Shown here piece after piece: positions 1-9,075 of a stretch of DNA of 64,000 nucleotides. Below the pieces are notes generated by a model. That model saw nothing but the letters and a program-made list of their open reading frames with translations, searched no databases and had not been told where the DNA came from. The position numbers and the translations under genes are program-made. The DNA comes from Pseudomonas songnenensis (lineage in GTDB: Bacteria > Pseudomonadota > Gammaproteobacteria > Pseudomonadales > Pseudomonadaceae): contig NZ_RFFN01000003.1 of assembly GCF_003696315.1 (NCBI RefSeq), forward strand, positions 248,001 through 312,000, in the 5' to 3' direction. Within the stretch, counting starts at the first letter, position 1. The number at the start of each line of letters is the position of its first letter.

Positions 1-1
1 C

Positions 2-181
2 GTTCCGCTGGAGTGGGAGCGACGACTGTCGAGCATCTTCATCATCAGCCCCGAATACGGTACGCGCGCCAGCACAGCGCTGATCCGCCACGCCGACGGC
101 ACGCTGGATATCCTGGAGCGGAGTTTCGGCCCGGACGGGCCGTTGGGCGACGTGCGCTACCGCCATCCACCACGCGGCTGA
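2..181 (+). CDS. NRDE (TANGO2-like) family protein, C-terminal fragment
   Basis: The reading frame is open from the window edge to a TGA at 179-181 and encodes the last 59 residues of a protein whose start lies outside. The stretch WERRLSSIFI followed by SPEYGTRAST and a tail DILERSFGPDG is typical of the C-terminus of NRDE/TANGO2 proteins, where the short PEYGTRAS motif is strongly conserved. The family is named for an Asn-Arg-Asp-Glu motif at the N-terminus, not visible here, and its biochemical role in bacteria is not established. The gene converges on ptsP with only six bases between the stop codons. Assignment rests on this C-terminal motif alone. Confidence 0.7.
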   Translation, partial: VPLEWERRLSSIFIISPEYGTRASTALIRHADGTLDILERSFGPDGPLGDVRYRHPPRG

Positions 182-187
182 GCGTGC

Positions 188-2461
188 TCAGACGGCGGCA
201 GACGGGTTGATCAGCTTGTCCAGTCCCAGGTTGCGCAAGGTCAGCTGGACCGTACTATGGATCACCTGCGGGCTATCCAGCAGCATGACGCGCGCAAGCA
301 GCTGTTGAGCGGTATCCATGCTGATCTGGCGCAGCAACCATTTTACCTTGGGCAAGTTGGTGGCGTTCATCGACAGGCTGTCGAAGCCCATCGCCAGCAG
401 CAGCACGGCTGCCGCCGGGTCGCCCGCCATCTCGCCGCAGATACTCACCGGCTTGCCTTCGCTATGCGCTTCCTTGACCACCCGCTGCAGCGCCTCGAGC
501 ACGGCAGGGTGCAGGTAGTCGTAGAGGTCGGCCACGCGCGGATTGTTGCGATCGACCGCCAGCAGATACTGAGTCAGGTCGTTGGAGCCGACCGAGATGA
601 AGTCCACCTGCCGGGCCAGCTCGCGGGTGAGATAAACCGCTGCTGGCACTTCGATCATCACGCCCACCGGTGGCATGTGCACGTCCAGTCCCTCGTCGCG
701 CACCTCGCACCAGGCGCGATGGATCAGGTGCAGCGCCTCTTCCAGCTCACCGATGCCGGAAATCATCGGCAAGAGGATGCGCAGGTTGTTCAGCCCGGCG
801 CTGGCCTTGAGCATGGCGCGGGTCTGCAGCAGGAAGATTTCGGGATGGTCGAGGGTGACGCGGATACCGCGCCAACCGAGAAACGGGTTCTCTTCCTTGA
901 TCGGGAAGTACGGCAGGCACTTGTCGCCACCGATATCGAGACTGCGCATGGTCACCGGCAGCGGATGGAAAGCCTCCAGCTGTTCACGGTAGATCGCCAT
1001 CTGCTCCTTCTCGCTGGGGAAGCGCTCCTTGATCATGAACGGCACTTCGGTGCGATACAGGCCGACGCCTTCGGCGCCACGCTCCTGCGCACGCACCACA
1101 TCGGCGAGCAGCCCGGTATTCACCCACAGCGGGATGCGGTGGCCGTCGATGGTCTCGCACGGCAGCTCACGCAATACATCGAGGCCCTCGGAGAGCTGGC
1201 GCTCCTGCTCGGCCAGCACTTCGTACTGCTCACGCAGCACCTTGCCCGGGTTGGTGATGATTTCGCCGCGGTAGCCATCGACGATCAGCTCGATGCCGTC
1301 GACCTTGGAATACGGCAGGTCCACCGCGCCCATCACCGTCGGAATGCCCATCGCACGGGCAAGGATGGCGACGTGGGAGTTGCTCGAACCGAGCACGGAA
1401 ACCATGCCCACCAGCTTGCCTTCGGGCACTTCGCCGAGCATCGCCGGCGACAGCTCCTCACTGACCAGGATGGTCTTGTCGGGGTAGGTCAGGGTCTGCT
1501 GACGGGCTTCCTGCAGATAGGAGAGCAGGCGCCGACCGATATCCTTGACGTCCGAAGCGCGCTCGCGCAGATAGGCGTCGTCCATCATCTCGAAGCGCCG
1601 CACGTGCTCCCTGACCACCTGACGCAACGCGCCCTGGGCCCATTGTCCGGTGCGGATGACCTTGGTCACCTCGCCACCGAGGGCCGAATCGTCGAGCATC
1701 ATCAGGTAGACATCGAACAGTGCGCGCTCTTCCTTGCGCATCTGCGTGGCGAGCTTTTCCGACAGGTTGCGCATGTCCGCGCGTACGGCTTCAAGCGCGG
1801 CTTCGAACAGCGTCAGCTCGGCATCGATGTTATCGATATGCTTATCCGGCACCACATCCAGATCAGCCGGTGGCAGCACCACCAGAGCGGTGCCCACACC
1901 GGCGCCCGGCGCACCCGGGATGCCGATGAAGCGGGTTTCCTGAATACCCTTGCCCTGCCGGCCAAGACCACGGATCGAGCCGGTCGCCTCGGCATGAGCG
2001 ATAACGCCGGCGAGCTGGGCGCTCATGGTCACCAGGAAGGCCTCTTCGCCTTCATCGAACTGACGGCGTTCCTTCTGCTGAATGACCAGTACGCCCATCA
2101 CCCGCCGGTGGTGGATGATCGGCGCACCGAGGAAGGAGGCGTAGCGCTCCTCGCCGGTCTCGGCGAAGTAGCGGTAGCGCGGGTGTTCGGAGGCGTGTTC
2201 GAGGTTGAGCGGTTCTTCGCGGGTGCCCACCAGGCCGACCAGGCCTTCGTTGGGCGCCATGCTGACCTTGCCGATGGCGCGCTTGTTGAGGCCTTCGGTA
2301 GCCATCAGGACGAAGCGTTCGGTTTCCGGATCGAGCAGATAGACCGAGCAGACCTGGCTACCCATGGCCTCCCTGACTCTCAGCACGATGATGCCCAACG
2401 CCGCCTTGAGGTCCTTGGCGGCATTCACTTCCTGGACAATCTTGCGCAGCGTGCCGAGCAT
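188..2461 (-). CDS. ptsP: Phosphoenolpyruvate-protein phosphotransferase PtsP (EI-Ntr)
   Basis: First enzyme of the nitrogen PTS: it takes phosphate from PEP and passes it to NPr (PtsO) and then PtsN, a regulatory relay not a sugar transporter. The 757-residue protein has an N-terminal GAF domain (about residues 1-160), which separates EI-Ntr from the sugar EI, then the PEP-utiliser N domain, the mobile domain with the active histidine in SNSHVAI (His363), and the PEP-binding TIM barrel. In the barrel RTEVPFM, SNDLTQY and the CGEMAG motif with the catalytic Cys are intact. It follows rppH by 24 bp on the same strand, the usual pseudomonad arrangement. In pseudomonads GAF-bearing PtsP is known to be tied to nitrogen status and polyhydroxyalkanoate metabolism. 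Confidence 0.95.
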   Translation of the reverse strand: MLGTLRKIVQEVNAAKDLKAALGIIVLRVREAMGSQVCSVYLLDPETERFVLMATEGLNKRAIGKVSMAPNEGLVGLVGTREEPLNLEHASEHPRYRYFAETGEERYASFLGAPIIHHRRVMGVLVIQQKERRQFDEGEEAFLVTMSAQLAGVIAHAEATGSIRGLGRQGKGIQETRFIGIPGAPGAGVGTALVVLPPADLDVVPDKHIDNIDAELTLFEAALEAVRADMRNLSEKLATQMRKEERALFDVYLMMLDDSALGGEVTKVIRTGQWAQGALRQVVREHVRRFEMMDDAYLRERASDVKDIGRRLLSYLQEARQQTLTYPDKTILVSEELSPAMLGEVPEGKLVGMVSVLGSSNSHVAILARAMGIPTVMGAVDLPYSKVDGIELIVDGYRGEIITNPGKVLREQYEVLAEQERQLSEGLDVLRELPCETIDGHRIPLWVNTGLLADVVRAQERGAEGVGLYRTEVPFMIKERFPSEKEQMAIYREQLEAFHPLPVTMRSLDIGGDKCLPYFPIKEENPFLGWRGIRVTLDHPEIFLLQTRAMLKASAGLNNLRILLPMISGIGELEEALHLIHRAWCEVRDEGLDVHMPPVGVMIEVPAAVYLTRELARQVDFISVGSNDLTQYLLAVDRNNPRVADLYDYLHPAVLEALQRVVKEAHSEGKPVSICGEMAGDPAAAVLLLAMGFDSLSMNATNLPKVKWLLRQISMDTAQQLLARVMLLDSPQVIHSTVQLTLRNLGLDKLINPSAAV

Positions 2462-2485
2462 GCTCAGAGGCTTTCTCCCCGAATC

Positions 2486-2965
2486 TCAGTCCCGCACCGG
2501 TAGACGCGGTGCAAGTTCTTTAAGTGCACGACGATAGACCTCGCGCTTGAAGGTGACCACCTGCCCCAGCGGATACCAGTAGCTGACCCAGCGCCAGCCG
2601 TCGAACTCGGGCTTGCCGGTCAGGTCCATGCGTACACGCTCCTCGGCACTGGTCAGGCGCAGCAGAAACCATTTCTGTTTCTGCCCGATGCACAGCGGCT
2701 GGCTGTGGGTACGCACCAGTCGCTGCGGCAGACGATAGCGCAACCAGCCCCGGGTGCAGGCGAGGATCTTCACATCCTGCTCTTCCAGGCCGACTTCTTC
2801 GTTGAGTTCGCGAAACAGCGCTTCTTCCGGCGTTTCACGAGCATTGATCCCGCCCTGCGGGAACTGCCAGGCGTCCTGATTGATCCGCCTGGCCCACAGC
2901 ACCTGACCGACATCGTTAGTCAGGATGATGCCGACATTCGGGCGAAAACCATCGGAATCGATCAC
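2486..2965 (-). CDS. rppH: RNA 5'-pyrophosphohydrolase RppH
   Basis: Nudix hydrolase that removes pyrophosphate from 5'-triphosphorylated mRNA and so starts RNase E-dependent decay. I chose the GTG at 2965, giving 159 residues that begin [12 protein letters not shown], because this matches the family start; the frame stays open further upstream without family similarity. The Nudix box is complete ([20 protein letters not shown] followed by VGL, about residues 37-60), preceded by the substrate-loop sequence NQDAWQFPQ. The C-terminal Arg-rich tail is normal. It is the upstream gene of the rppH-ptsP pair and is divergent from the HAD phosphatase at 3148. Confidence 0.95.
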   Translation of the reverse strand: MIDSDGFRPNVGIILTNDVGQVLWARRINQDAWQFPQGGINARETPEEALFRELNEEVGLEEQDVKILACTRGWLRYRLPQRLVRTHSQPLCIGQKQKWFLLRLTSAEERVRMDLTGKPEFDGWRWVSYWYPLGQVVTFKREVYRRALKELAPRLPVRD

Positions 2966-3147
2966 GGCATACAACCTCGCAGACGCATGTCGCGGCATTG
3001 TTCCACAAAACGGCAATAAGCCGAAAGCGCGGCAAGCCGCCATTCGGCACGTGCCTGCCCGCGCCGATATAGGCTGGTGAAGGCTGCGCCGGGAACGCTC
3101 TAGCCGTTATGCTTGGCGCTGCCCTGTCCATCCCGAGGAAAACAAAC

Positions 3148-3801
3148 GTGCGCCTGGCTCTATTCGATCTCGACAACACCCTGCTGGCCGGTGACAGCGA
3201 CCACGCCTGGGGCGAATACCTCTGCCAGCGCGGCATCGTCGACGCAAGCCAGTACAAGGCACGCAACGATGCCTTCTATCAGGACTACCTGGCCGGCAAC
3301 CTCGACGTGCACGCCTACCAGAATTTCTGCCAGGAGCTGCTCGGCCGCAGCGAAATGCCGCAGCTGCAGAAGTGGCATGACGAATTCATGCAGGATTTCA
3401 TCGAACCCATCGTGCTGAGCAAGGGCGAGGCGCTGCTGCGCCAGCATCTGGAAGCCGGCGACAAGGTAGTGATCATCACTGCCACCAACCGCTTCATCAC
3501 CGGCCCGATCGCCGCGCGCCTGGGCGTCGACACCCTGCTGGCGACCGAATGCGAGATGCGCGATGGCCGCTACACCGGCCGACTGACCGATATCCCCTGC
3601 TTCCAGGAGGGCAAGGTGCAGCGGATCGAACGCTGGCTCGCCGAAACCGAGCAGACCCTGGAAGGCAGCTACTTCTATAGCGATTCGCGCAACGATCTGC
3701 CGTTGCTGCAGCGCGTCAGCCATCCGGTCGCCGTGGACCCCGATCCGGTACTGCGCCAGATCGCCACGGAGCGCGGCTGGCAGATCATCTCACTGCGCTG
3801 A
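3148..3801 (+). CDS. HAD-IB family phosphatase (SerB-like)
   Basis: Haloacid-dehalogenase-type phosphatase of the IB subfamily, about 217 residues. The start is taken as the GTG at 3148, preceded by GAGGA at 3136-3140, because translation then opens [13 protein letters not shown] with the nucleophile motif DxDxT at Asp7/Asp9 right at the N-terminus, as expected. Motif II is the Thr of IITATN, and motif III/IV is the Lys of QEGKVQR with the acidic loop [11 protein letters not shown]. The cap domain between residues 15 and 90 is small and helical. The family includes phosphoserine phosphatases and sugar or lipid phosphatases; the substrate cannot be told from sequence. In Pseudomonas this gene sits divergently beside rppH, as here. 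Confidence 0.85.
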   Translation: MRLALFDLDNTLLAGDSDHAWGEYLCQRGIVDASQYKARNDAFYQDYLAGNLDVHAYQNFCQELLGRSEMPQLQKWHDEFMQDFIEPIVLSKGEALLRQHLEAGDKVVIITATNRFITGPIAARLGVDTLLATECEMRDGRYTGRLTDIPCFQEGKVQRIERWLAETEQTLEGSYFYSDSRNDLPLLQRVSHPVAVDPDPVLRQIATERGWQIISLR

Positions 3802-3823
3802 GCCCGCGCAGCAGCCATGCCCG

Positions 3824-3845
3824 AGCCGGTCGGATCAGACCGGCT
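3824..3845. terminator. Inverted repeat between convergent genes
   Basis: AGCCGGTC and GACCGGCT form a perfect 8-bp stem with a six-base loop between the ends of the HAD gene and the DUF2269 gene. It overlaps the last codons of the latter. There is no T-run on either strand, so it is only a possible bidirectional terminator. Confidence 0.4.
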
Positions 3846-4263
3846 TGGCGCCCATCAGGGCGGTGATCGCGATCAGCACGGCCAGCACCAGCACCGCATA
3901 GATAGCGGCATTACGTGCCGCGGTAGGGCTGCCCGGCGCCTGCCAGGCACCGAGACGGCCAGCCAGCAGCAACACCAGTGGGATCAGCACGAGGAACAGC
4001 ACGGAGCTGGCCAGCAGCCAGAACTGGCCCAGCGGCCAGCCGGCCAGATGCGTCAGCCACCAGCCGGTGACCGGCAGCGACAGACCGATCGCCGCGAGCA
4101 ACGGCAGCGACAGCCGCCGGGTGCGCTGCAGCTTGCGTTGCAGCACGGCTTCGTCACTGCCGCGTCCGGCTTTCCACAGCATGATCAGGTGCACGATCAC
4201 ACCCAGCAGCAACAGCACCGCGGTGGCGCCATGCACGATTCGTAGGGTCAGATAGTGTTCCAT
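3835..4263 (-). CDS. DUF2269-like integral membrane protein
   Basis: Protein of 142 residues with four predicted membrane helices at about residues 8-30, 52-72, 78-102 and 118-138. The opening HYLTLRIVHG places a histidine at the start of the first helix, and a second histidine lies in GVIVHLIMLW; this resembles DUF2269 and related small cytoplasmic-membrane proteins, some suspected of binding haem, but no function is established. It lies 20 bp downstream of ilvA on the same strand, so it may be read through from that gene. The call is based on topology and the N-terminal motif. Confidence 0.6.
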   Translation of the reverse strand: MEHYLTLRIVHGATAVLLLLGVIVHLIMLWKAGRGSDEAVLQRKLQRTRRLSLPLLAAIGLSLPVTGWWLTHLAGWPLGQFWLLASSVLFLVLIPLVLLLAGRLGAWQAPGSPTAARNAAIYAVLVLAVLIAITALMGAKPV

Positions 4264-4283
4264 TCGCGATCCTTTATGTCTGT

Positions 4284-5798
4284 TCAGCCGAGAAACAGCT
4301 TGTAAGCCGGGTTCTCGCTTTCGTCCCAGTAGCGGTAGCCGATCTTGTCCAGCGCGGCCGGCACCAGATGGCGCTCGTCGGCCGGCACCTGCAGTCCCGC
4401 GACTACCCGGCCATCGGCGGCGCCGTGGTTGCGGTAATGGAACATCGAGATGTTCCAGCGCCCGCCCAGCTTGTTGAGGAAATTGAACAATGCACCGGGC
4501 CGCTCGGGAAATTCGAAGCGCAGCACCATCTCGTCGCTGACGCCGGCGGCGTGCCCGCCGACCATGTGCCGCGTGTGCAGCTTGGCCAGTTCGTTATCGG
4601 TCAGATCGAGCACCGGGAAGCCCTTGTCGCGCAGCCCCTGCACCAGCGCGGCGCGCGGGTCGTTCTCCGGGTGGGTCTGCACGCCGACGAAGATGTGCGC
4701 CTGGCGGTCGGTGTGGTAGCGGTAGTTGAACTCGGTGATCTGGCGCTTGCCGATGGCTTCGCAGAACGCCTTGAAGCTGCCCGGCTGCTCGGGAATGGTC
4801 ACGGCGATGATCGCCTCGCGCTTCTCGCCCAGCTCGGCGCGCTCGGCAACGTGGCGCAGGCGGTCGAAATTGACGTTGGCGCCGGAATCGATGCCCACCA
4901 GCACATGGCCGCTTACACCGTCGCGCTCGACATACTTCTTGATCCCGGCCACGGCCAGCGCGCCGGCGGGCTCGGTGATCGAACGGGTATCGTCGTAGAT
5001 GTCCTTGATCGCCGCGCAGATCTCGTCGGTGCTGACGGTGATGACCTCATCAACGTAGTGCCGGCAGATCTCGAAGGTATGCTGGCCGATCTGCGCCACC
5101 GCCACGCCATCGGCGAACAGCCCGACCTGCTCCAGCACCACACGCTCACCCGCTGCCATCGCCGCCTGCAGGCAATTGGAATCATCCGGCTCGACACCGA
5201 TCACCCTGGTCTGCGGATAGAGGTACTTCACATAGGCGGCGATACCGGCCACCAGGCCGCCGCCGCCCACCGGGACGAAGATCGCGTCGATCGGCCCCTG
5301 GTGCTGGCGGAGGATTTCCATCGCCACGGTGCCCTGCCCGGCGATCACGTCGGGATCGTCGTAGGGGTGGATATAGACGTAGCCCTTCTCTTCCACCAAC
5401 TTCAACGAATAGGCCAGCGCCTCGGGGAAGGCATCGCCATGCAGCACCACCTTGCCGCCGCGGGCGCGCACGCCCTGAACCTTCAGCTCCGGCGTGGTGC
5501 GCGGCATGACGATGGTGGCCTTGATGCCCAACTGCTTGGCCGCCAGCGCAACGCCCTGGGCGTGATTGCCAGCCGACGCGGTGACCACGCCCCGCGCCAG
5601 TTCCTCGGCCGACAGCTGCGCCAGCTTGTTGTAAGCGCCGCGTACCTTGAAGGAGAACACTGGCTGCAGGTCCTCGCGCTTGAGCAGAATCTGGTTGCCG
5701 ATTCGCTCGGAAAGCTGGCGGGCGGGCTGCAGCGGGGTTTCGATGGCGACGTCGTAGACGCGGGAAGTGAGGATCTTCTTGACGTAATGTTCGAGCAT
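4284..5798 (-). CDS. ilvA: Threonine ammonia-lyase, biosynthetic
   Basis: PLP enzyme converting L-threonine to 2-oxobutanoate and ammonia, the committed step of isoleucine synthesis. The 504-residue length and two C-terminal ACT-like regulatory domains (about residues 325-405 and 420-500) mark it as the feedback-inhibited biosynthetic type, not the short catabolic TdcB. The catalytic domain shows the PLP lysine in [10 protein letters not shown] (Lys51), the SAGNHAQG asparagine loop and the phosphate-binding glycine loop VGGGGLVAG. It is divergent from rpiA across a 166-bp gap, as in P. aeruginosa. I see no attenuator-like leader peptide. Confidence 0.97.
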   Translation of the reverse strand: MLEHYVKKILTSRVYDVAIETPLQPARQLSERIGNQILLKREDLQPVFSFKVRGAYNKLAQLSAEELARGVVTASAGNHAQGVALAAKQLGIKATIVMPRTTPELKVQGVRARGGKVVLHGDAFPEALAYSLKLVEEKGYVYIHPYDDPDVIAGQGTVAMEILRQHQGPIDAIFVPVGGGGLVAGIAAYVKYLYPQTRVIGVEPDDSNCLQAAMAAGERVVLEQVGLFADGVAVAQIGQHTFEICRHYVDEVITVSTDEICAAIKDIYDDTRSITEPAGALAVAGIKKYVERDGVSGHVLVGIDSGANVNFDRLRHVAERAELGEKREAIIAVTIPEQPGSFKAFCEAIGKRQITEFNYRYHTDRQAHIFVGVQTHPENDPRAALVQGLRDKGFPVLDLTDNELAKLHTRHMVGGHAAGVSDEMVLRFEFPERPGALFNFLNKLGGRWNISMFHYRNHGAADGRVVAGLQVPADERHLVPAALDKIGYRYWDESENPAYKLFLG

Positions 5799-5964
5799 TC
5801 TGGCTGTCTTGGCGGGCAGTGCGGGGGAACGAGGAGTCTACCCCCCGCAAGCCCCCGGCGACCACCGGCAATCCACGACGGCTTCGGCATCCGCAGCAGA
5901 CAAGACCCGCCGCCGGCAGAGGGCTATAATCCGAGCCTTCGTCTTTCCCGCCCGGATTCCCGCC

Positions 5965-6636
5965 ATGACCCAGGATCAGCTCAAGCAGGCCGTCGCCCAG
6001 GCCGCCGTCGACCATATCGTTCCACACCTCAGCGACCGCAGCATCGTTGGCGTCGGCACCGGCTCCACTGCCAATTTCTTCATCGATCTGCTGGCCAAGC
6101 ACAAGGGCTTCTTCGATGGCGCCGTGGCCAGCTCCGATGCCACCGCCGAGCGCCTGAAGCAGCACGGCATTCCGGTCTACGACCTGAACTCGGTGAGCGA
6201 GCTGGAGTTCTATGTCGACGGCGCCGATGAAGCCAACAAGCACCTCGAGCTGATCAAGGGCGGCGGTGCGGCGCTGACCCGCGAGAAGATCGTCGCCGCG
6301 GTGGCCAAGACCTTCATCTGCATCGCCGATGGCAGCAAGCTGGTCGAACAGCTGGGCGCCTTCCCGCTGCCGGTGGAAGTGATTCCGATGGCACGCAGTC
6401 ATGTCGCCCGCGAGCTGGTCAAGCTGGGCGGCGACCCGGTCTACCGCGAAGGCGTGGTGACCGACAACGGCAACGTCATCCTCGATGTGCACAACCTGAT
6501 GATCGGCTTCGCCCCGGAACTGGAAGGCAAGATCAACGACATCGTCGGCGTGGTCTGCAACGGCCTGTTCGCCAAGCGCCCGGCCGACCTTTTGCTGCTC
6601 GGCACCAAAGACGGCGTACAGACCCTCAAGCGCTGA
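5965..6636 (+). CDS. rpiA: Ribose-5-phosphate isomerase A
   Basis: Interconverts ribose 5-phosphate and ribulose 5-phosphate in the non-oxidative pentose phosphate pathway. The chosen ATG gives 223 residues starting [10 protein letters not shown]; the frame extends upstream into the divergent ilvA control region but without family similarity. The family motifs are complete: [12 protein letters not shown] near residue 30 (phosphate loop), SSDATAERL, the catalytic Asp/Glu segment DGADEAN, and [11 protein letters not shown]. Length and motifs match the constitutive RpiA type. It is followed by two hairpins and the YegP gene. Confidence 0.97.
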   Translation: MTQDQLKQAVAQAAVDHIVPHLSDRSIVGVGTGSTANFFIDLLAKHKGFFDGAVASSDATAERLKQHGIPVYDLNSVSELEFYVDGADEANKHLELIKGGGAALTREKIVAAVAKTFICIADGSKLVEQLGAFPLPVEVIPMARSHVARELVKLGGDPVYREGVVTDNGNVILDVHNLMIGFAPELEGKINDIVGVVCNGLFAKRPADLLLLGTKDGVQTLKR

Positions 6637-6645
6637 TCCTCCCGA

Positions 6646-6667
6646 GCGCAGCGCCCCGGCGCTGCGC
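6646..6667. terminator. Hairpin after rpiA
   Basis: GCGCAGCGCC and GGCGCTGCGC pair perfectly over 10 bp with a 2-base loop, 10 bases after the rpiA stop. No T-run follows, so termination strength is uncertain. Confidence 0.5.
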
Positions 6668-6687
6668 CAGGTTGGCGGCTACGCTTT

Positions 6688-6719
6688 GAAGTGCTGCGTC
6701 GAGTCCGACGCACCACTTC
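6688..6719 (+). promoter_or_regulatory. Leader hairpin directly before the YegP ribosome binding site
   Basis: GAAGTG-CT-GCGTCG pairs with CGACGC-AC-CACTTC across a 4-base loop, leaving one internal mismatch of two bases. It ends two bases before a very strong AGGAGGT Shine-Dalgarno at 6722-6728. It could be a 5' UTR stability or regulatory hairpin, or a second terminator stem for rpiA. Confidence 0.4.
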
Positions 6720-6734
6720 ACAGGAGGTGTCGCC

Positions 6735-7082
6735 ATGTCCGGCAAATTCCACTTGAAGCGCGCCAGCAACGGCCAGTTCCATTTCAACCTGCTGGCCAGC
6801 AATGGCCAGGTTGTGCTGTCCAGCGAACAGTACAAGGCCCACGCTTCGGCACTGAACGGTATCGATTCGGTACGCAAGAATGCAGTGCGCGAGGATGCCT
6901 TCGAGGTCAGGGAGTCCAGCAACGACAAGTTCTATTTCGTGCTCAAGGCAGCCAACGGCCAGGTCATTGGCCAGAGCCAGATGTACGCCAGCCTGCATAG
7001 CGCCGAGCAGGGGTGCGACTCGGTTCGCCGCAACGCGCCGAATGCCGCGCTGCAGGACGAAAGTGCCTCGTCAATCGCGTGA
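6735..7082 (+). CDS. YegP family protein (two DUF1508 repeats)
   Basis: Small soluble protein of 115 residues made of two tandem DUF1508 units: GKFHLKRASNGQFHFNLLASNGQ near the start (quoted by its repeats FHLKR and FHFNL) and DKFYFVLKAANGQVIGQ in the second half, each followed by a segment of type GIDSVRKNA or GCDSVRRNA. This repeat is the whole protein. The family is widespread and its function is unknown. Translation should be efficient, as the Shine-Dalgarno AGGAGGT lies six bases before the ATG. The gene commonly sits downstream of rpiA in pseudomonads; whether it shares a transcript with it depends on the hairpins in between. Confidence 0.85.
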   Translation: MSGKFHLKRASNGQFHFNLLASNGQVVLSSEQYKAHASALNGIDSVRKNAVREDAFEVRESSNDKFYFVLKAANGQVIGQSQMYASLHSAEQGCDSVRRNAPNAALQDESASSIA

Positions 7083-7086
7083 GGTC

Positions 7087-7122
7087 GCCGGGTGATCGGC
7101 TGAAGGTTACCAATCACCCGGC
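7087..7122. terminator. Inverted repeat between convergent YegP and SdiA-regulated genes
   Basis: GCCGGGTGAT (7087-7096) and ATCACCCGGC (7113-7122) form a perfect 10-bp stem around a 16-base loop, spanning the stop codon of the minus-strand gene. No T-run is present. It may act as a bidirectional terminator. Confidence 0.4.
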
Positions 7123-8010
7123 AGGTTTACGGAACACGTAGAACAGATTCGGCTCGCTGACCACATACAGGGTGCCGTCCGGCCCCATCGCGATGCCCTC
7201 CGCCTGCGGCACATTGCTTTTCAGCCCATGCTTGCCGGCACTCAGCGACAGGCTGCTCAGCGGCTGACCCTTGCCATCCAGCTCGACTACCAGCCTGGAC
7301 TCGTCGGATAGCGCCAGCAGATGCCCGGTCTGTTCGTCGAACTGCAGGCTGGACAGGTCGCGCACGAAAAGCCGGGCCTCGTGTTCGTTGATATGCACCG
7401 ACGGCGTCGGCTCGGCAAACGGAAAGCCGGAAATTTCATAGATGCGCACCGGGTCGCGCTCCTTGGCGACGAACAGGCGCTTGCCAGCCGTATCGTAGGC
7501 CAGCCCCTCGAAGCCCTTGTTGCCGTTGAGATCGATGCCCAGCGAAAGCTGCTGGGCCTGCGCCGCATCGATGAGCGTGGTCTGCTCGTTGACCTCGATA
7601 CGCAGCAGGCGCTGCAGGCGTTCGTCACTGATCACGTAGACGCCCTCGGAAATGTATTCGATGGCCTCCGGATCACCGAAACCCACCAGCGGGATCGCGC
7701 GCAGCAGCTCACCCTCCAGACTGAGCTCCAGCCAGTGCGGCTTGCCGTTGGTAACGGCGATCAGGCTGTTGCGATCCGGATCGAAGGTCAGCGCCGAGAG
7801 ATCGTCATCGATTCCACTGATCACCTTGCCCTGAATGGTCGCCTGGTAATCCGGCAGCCACAGCGAGGCGTCCTGAGCCTGCTCGCCCTGATGCCACTGA
7901 TTGAGATGGAACCAGCCACGCTCGAACAGGCGGTAATGAACGCCAGCGGCAACCGCCAGCAGCACCGTCACGCCCAGCAGCGCAGGCAGGAGAATTTTCA
8001 ACGCACGCAT
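7114..8010 (-). CDS. SdiA-regulated domain protein, membrane-anchored propeller (copy 1)
   Basis: Protein of about 298 residues with one N-terminal membrane helix (residues 6-26) and a periplasmic beta-propeller-like domain of the SdiA-regulated family. Family-type segments include ISGIDDDLSALTFDPDRN near residue 65, LVGFGDPEAIEYI, GFEGLAYD, and the C-terminal QAEGIAMGPDGTLYVVSEPN. The fold resembles NHL/phytase-like propellers and the catalytic role, if any, is unknown. I took the ATG at 8010; a GTG nine bases upstream is an alternative. It is 68 bp downstream of a clear paralogue on the same strand, so the pair is a tandem duplication and probably one transcript. Confidence 0.75.
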   Translation of the reverse strand: MRALKILLPALLGVTVLLAVAAGVHYRLFERGWFHLNQWHQGEQAQDASLWLPDYQATIQGKVISGIDDDLSALTFDPDRNSLIAVTNGKPHWLELSLEGELLRAIPLVGFGDPEAIEYISEGVYVISDERLQRLLRIEVNEQTTLIDAAQAQQLSLGIDLNGNKGFEGLAYDTAGKRLFVAKERDPVRIYEISGFPFAEPTPSVHINEHEARLFVRDLSSLQFDEQTGHLLALSDESRLVVELDGKGQPLSSLSLSAGKHGLKSNVPQAEGIAMGPDGTLYVVSEPNLFYVFRKPAG

Positions 8011-8087
8011 AACGCCCACTTTCTTCTAACTCGAGACCGCGATTGTGCTCGGCACGGCTTACACCAAGCTTAACGGCGGGCCATGTC

Positions 8088-8990
8088 TCAGCGCTTGCGG
8101 CTGAAGACGTAGAAACGGTTGGGCTCGCCGACCACGTAGATGTTGCCCTCGCCATCCATCGCCACGCCCTCGGCCTGTGCGATGCCTTGCACCAGACCGT
8201 GCAGACCGCCAAACAGCGCGATGAAGCTGCGCGGCTGGCCCTGTCGATCGAGCTCAACCAGCAAGCGCGACTCGTCGGACAGCAGCAGCGTATGACCGCT
8301 GCGTGGATCGATCGTCACCGAAGACAGATCGCGAACTATCAGCGGCTGGCTGGGCAGCGCCTCGAGCGCGCCGACTGCGCCGTCTTCACCCGGAAACGGC
8401 AGCTCGAACAGGCCCTGCGGGTCGCGCTCCTTGGCCAGCAGCAGGCGTTGCGTATGCGGGTTCCAGGCCAGGCCTTCGAAGCCCTTGTTGCCGGCATCGG
8501 CGAAGCCCAGGTCATAACTGGCCAGGTCCTCCAGATCAAGGCTCTCGACATCCGGCTCGAGGAAGAACACCGCCACCAGCCGGCGACGCTCATCGACAAT
8601 GGCCAGGCGGCCGTCACCCAGCGCCTCCACCGCTTCCGGATCGGAGAAGCCGGTCAGTGCGATGCGCCGCAACACGACGCCGGCCGGGGTGAACTCGACC
8701 AGCTGCGGATGCTTGCCGGTGACGGTGAACAGCGTGCCGGTCAATGGATTCCAGGTCAGCCCCGAGGTTTCGTCCTGCTCCAGGCCGGCCAGCGTGGTTT
8801 CCAGCGCGAGCTCGTAGTCCGGCAGCCAGATGCCCGCGGCACGCTGTTCGGCGCTGACCGAGTGTTCGCCCCAGTACAGCCGCAGCTGAGCGTCCCAGTG
8901 CAACAGGCGACCGGCGACCAGCAGGGCAACGAACAGCAGCAACAGGGCAGCGGCGACGATCAGGCGCCAGCGGGAATAACGGACAGGCAT
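8088..8990 (-). CDS. SdiA-regulated domain protein, membrane-anchored propeller (copy 2)
   Basis: Paralogue of the next gene downstream: 300 residues, an N-terminal helix at about residues 8-28, then the same propeller with TTLAGLEQDETSGLTWNPLT, LTGFSDPEAVEAL, GFEGLAWN, and the C-terminal segment QAEGVAMDGEGNIYVVGEPN. Both copies keep the paired aspartates in VRDLSS and the ending RFYVF or LFYVFRK. Function is unknown; a role as a periplasmic ligand-binding or hydrolytic propeller is only inference. The ribosome binding site is weak. It is preceded by the FAH-family gene with an 85-bp gap. Confidence 0.75.
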   Translation of the reverse strand: MPVRYSRWRLIVAAALLLLFVALLVAGRLLHWDAQLRLYWGEHSVSAEQRAAGIWLPDYELALETTLAGLEQDETSGLTWNPLTGTLFTVTGKHPQLVEFTPAGVVLRRIALTGFSDPEAVEALGDGRLAIVDERRRLVAVFFLEPDVESLDLEDLASYDLGFADAGNKGFEGLAWNPHTQRLLLAKERDPQGLFELPFPGEDGAVGALEALPSQPLIVRDLSSVTIDPRSGHTLLLSDESRLLVELDRQGQPRSFIALFGGLHGLVQGIAQAEGVAMDGEGNIYVVGEPNRFYVFSRKR

Positions 8991-9075
8991 CGAGGAGCGT
9001 TCCGGCAGAAGGTGCCGGATTACAGCACGAGAATGGTTCGCAAAGAAGCGGCGGGCTTGCCCCGCCGCGTCCGAA

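Noticed and set aside
257..2503. Open frame of 748 codons antisense to ptsP
   Set aside because: It is the high-GC shadow of ptsP: the product has no domain and is rich in His, Gln and Arg, while the minus strand has a complete EI-Ntr.
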